A DNA stretch of 64,000 nt, taken from NCBI RefSeq assembly GCF_000582685.1, contig NZ_KK073768.1, forward strand, positions 2,035,316-2,099,315, given 5' to 3'. The DNA is from [Scytonema hofmanni] UTEX 2349. GTDB lineage: Bacteria > Cyanobacteriota > Cyanobacteriia > Cyanobacteriales > Nostocaceae. This document shows positions 62,083 through 64,000 of the stretch, in pieces (within the stretch, counting starts at the first letter, position 1; the number at the start of each line of letters is the position of its first letter). The position numbers and the translations under genes were made by a program. The notes under the pieces were generated by a model, which saw only the letters and a list, made by a program, of their open reading frames with translations, was not told the origin of the DNA and ran no database searches.

Positions 62083-62492
62083 AAGTTATTATTGATACTA
62101 ATATCGTAGTCTCTGCTGCTATAGCTGATAAAAATCCAGAGGCAGTAATTTTATTTGTGATTGCTAATTCTGATTTTGAGTGGGTTGTATCGGCAGATAT
62201 CCTAGCAGAATATAAGGAGGTTTTAAAGCGTCCTCGTTTAAAGTTAACTGAGGCGCAATATCAAAGATGGGTTTATTTGATTGATTCAGTGACAACACTA
62301 ATTAATGTGGATGTGGAGGTTGATTTTCCTAGAGATAGGAAAGATGCAAAGTTTTTAGCTTGTGCTATTGCAGCAGAGGCAGATTTTTTCATTACGGGTG
62401 ATGCTGATTTTAATGAAGCGCAAACGCTGTTAAATACAACTATTATTTCTCTGCCTTTATTTAAAAGGTTAGTTTGTGATGTGAATAAATAA
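62079..62492 (+). CDS. PIN-domain toxin ribonuclease
   Basis: 137 residues of the PIN fold. Active-site acids: Asp6 (VIIDTNIVVSA), Glu44 (ILAEYKEVL), Asp89 (RDRKDAKFLACAI) and Asp108 (FITGDADF). Matches the family of putative toxin components cleaving RNA. Overlaps the antitoxin by four bases. Confidence 0.88.
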   Translation: MKVIIDTNIVVSAAIADKNPEAVILFVIANSDFEWVVSADILAEYKEVLKRPRLKLTEAQYQRWVYLIDSVTTLINVDVEVDFPRDRKDAKFLACAIAAEADFFITGDADFNEAQTLLNTTIISLPLFKRLVCDVNK

Positions 62493-62505
62493 GCTTCACT
62501 CTGGT

Positions 62506-62748
62506 ATTGGACTTTGGACAAAAACCGAGCTAAAGCAAGCGAAATGAATAAGTTTTTCTGACAATTTTTGTCCCAACTCAAATAAGTAATATCACCAGAG
62601 AGCATAGATTTTTATATTACTTTACCTACTTTAGTCTCTAGTAGGGTCAGCAGATTTTATAAAAGAGGCGGAAAATTATAAATAAGATTAATCATTTTGT
62701 GTTCGCGCATAATACCCGCGAACAGCTCTTTTTTGTCCAAAGTCCAAT
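62506..62748. repeat. MITE-like element (ATTGGACTTTGGACAAAA ends)
   Basis: 243 bp with inverted ends attggactttggacaaaa (62506-62523) and ttttgtccaaagtccaat (62731-62748), containing a smaller palindrome gttcgcgcataatacccgcgaac at 62701-62723. It lies in the 610-bp stretch 62493-63102, which holds no other feature I can support. Confidence 0.6.
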
Positions 62749-63102
62749 TCTAAAGTAAATAGAAAGTATTTATGCATAACATTGCAAATTTGTCTACAAT
62801 GTAAATAAGAGTTCGCATTCAGCCGATTCGCCTCTATTTAATGGCATACAGATGTGGACATAAACACTAAAAAAGATTCTGGAACAATTTTGGGAAGTTT
62901 ACGTCATTTATGAGTCTCGCCCTTGATTTATTTTTGCATATCAGTACTATAAATATGTCAAGGAACAATAAACTCAACTTCTGCGTCAGATAAATTCTTT
63001 CACATTCGGAATATGCCTATAGACAGGTTTAAAAAGTTTTAGAAACAATATCAGTAAAACGACGTCATTAAACACATGATAAAAACAAACGGAAACCCTC
63101 TT

Positions 63103-63768
63103 ATGACTCACCTTAATCGCTGGAAATATGCAACGGCTGCACTTATGTCAATAGCTGTAAGCACGGGTGCTATTCTGCCCATGTTTGTATCTACACCTGC
63201 TAGCGCACAACGCATTTATGGTCAATCTAGATCAGTTTCTATTCCTAGCGGAGTGACATTTCCTGTAGCTTATGAAAAAGATAAAGTTGTTGTAACTCCT
63301 GGGGAAACTACACCCTTAACACTAACAGTTGCAAGCAACATTATTGATAGCAGCAGAAATGTATTAATTCCTGGGGGAACTCAAATTGTCGGACAATTGC
63401 AACCAGTAACTAGAAATGGTAAAAAAGGTGTTCAATTCGTTGCCCAAGAGTTAGTTTTTGCTTCTGGTCAGCGTCAGTATGTAAATGCTTCTTCTCCCGT
63501 AATTACCAGAACTGAAAAAATCAACAAAGGAAGCGATACAAGTAGAATTGTTACAGATGCAGCGATTGGTGCGGGTGCTGCCAGTGTGATATCACTAATT
63601 ACAGGCGATCGCAGAATTCAAGCGCTTGAACCGATTGGTGGTGCGGCAGCTGGTGCAGCTGCAAGTGTGCTGTTACGCAAAAACCAAGTTGATGTCTTTG
63701 TCCTTAATCCAGAACAAGATTTAAATATAACTCTGCGTTCTAATTTGGTAGTATCCCGTTCTTACTAG
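63103..63768 (+). CDS. Exported hypothetical protein
   Basis: 221 residues from ATG 63103 (MTHLNRWKYATAALMSIA); GGAAACCC lies about nine bases upstream. An ATG at 63076 would add nine residues and has no ribosome site. Signal peptide with cleavage after PASAQ (about residue 37). Mature part is beta-rich (VAYEKDKVVVTPGETTPLTL, LIPGGTQIVGQLQPVTRNGK) with a Gly/Ala-rich stretch (TDAAIGAGAASVISLITGDR, GGAAAGAAASVLL). Slight resemblance to TrbI/VirB10-type beta domains. Function unknown. Confidence 0.7.
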   Translation: MTHLNRWKYATAALMSIAVSTGAILPMFVSTPASAQRIYGQSRSVSIPSGVTFPVAYEKDKVVVTPGETTPLTLTVASNIIDSSRNVLIPGGTQIVGQLQPVTRNGKKGVQFVAQELVFASGQRQYVNASSPVITRTEKINKGSDTSRIVTDAAIGAGAASVISLITGDRRIQALEPIGGAAAGAAASVLLRKNQVDVFVLNPEQDLNITLRSNLVVSRSY

Positions 63769-63874
63769 GCTTAAGTTTAGTTAAGCCGTGACTTTGATCA
63801 TTTCTGACGAGCGATCGCACACACAGATTGAAGTGGCGATCGCTTAATTTTTTCACTTCCAATATATTAATAAT

Positions 63875-63903
63875 GTAGAGACGTTCCGCTGGAACGTCTC
63901 TAC
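63875..63903. repeat. gtagagac palindrome (core ttccgctggaa)
   Basis: 29-bp family palindrome in the last stretch of the window (63769-64000), which holds no gene. Confidence 0.7.
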
Positions 63904-64000
63904 GTGTGTCTCTTTTTTTACCACCCACTCATACTGTTAGTTTTCAGTATATTGAGGTACGTCATAAGTTATTTAAGCAACACCATATCTGAGAGCGATA

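Overview
The window looks like chromosomal DNA of a filamentous, probably heterocyst-forming cyanobacterium (Nostocales type); I do not assign a species. The evidence is the dense scatter of the HIP1 octamer GCGATCGC, runs of 7-bp tandem repeats next to genes, a ferrochelatase with a chlorophyll-binding-like tail, Ycf35 and Ycf46 proteins, deazaflavin synthase CofG, type 2 IPP isomerase, and many proteins of families typical of these genomes (CHAT, CHASE2, DUF928, GUN4, Uma2, DUF2157). I found no rRNA, tRNA, CRISPR array or intact transposase.

Layout. 1-8 kb is housekeeping, mostly on the minus strand: the end of a UbiA prenyltransferase gene, a C-terminal processing protease, ispG, cofG, sppA and fni. 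8-18.3 kb is a surface/sensory island: a TpsB outer-membrane transporter (-), then a giant fusion protein (+) joining a family-2 glycosyltransferase, a two-partner-secretion adhesin and a CHAT protease, a CHASE2-Ser/Thr kinase (+), and a TPR-DUF928 protein (-). 18.4-30.4 kb is again mostly ordinary (murE, a glutaredoxin with repeat-derived coding segments, a PAS-Crp regulator, a DUF2157/GDYXXLXY membrane pair, Uma2, a methyltransferase, hemH, a YpfJ-type metalloprotease, gpsA). 30.7-32.7 kb holds small accessory pairs (BrnT/BrnA, Uma2, a retropepsin-like pair). Then come aspA and a DUF362 gene, and a 1.2-kb gene-poor stretch with an inverted-repeat element and a possible small RNA.

37.7-46.6 kb is the most intriguing locus. 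It has a DUF2997 gene, a membrane-anchored GrpE-like protein, an Hsp70-like chaperone, and three paralogues that share an N-terminal module beginning YDAVLGG but end in different domains (short WD40 plus GUN4, unknown, GUN4). An Rpn-type nuclease gene sits among them, and on the opposite strand lie Ycf35 (DUF1257) and the Ycf46 AAA ATPase. 46.9-52.2 kb has ppa, panD, a metallo-beta-lactamase-fold protein that has lost its metal motif, a five-repeat peptidoglycan-binding protein and a DUF6932/XRE pair. 53.6-57.6 kb is a second candidate system: a small protein resembling the EACC1 constant component of predicted conflict systems, followed by a CHAT-NTPase-TPR protein. The window ends with sbcC, an hsdM remnant, an antitoxin/PIN pair and a secreted protein.

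The spacers are packed with small repeats: a gtagagac/gtctctac palindrome family with covarying cores, several MITE-like inverted-repeat elements, a 93-bp tandem amplification of one of them, and a GC-rich element of about 48-55 bp found inserted inside other repeats and inside a Uma2 gene remnant. Some repeats have become coding sequence (glutaredoxin, TpsB N-terminus). Functions are from reading motifs by eye; no database search was run.
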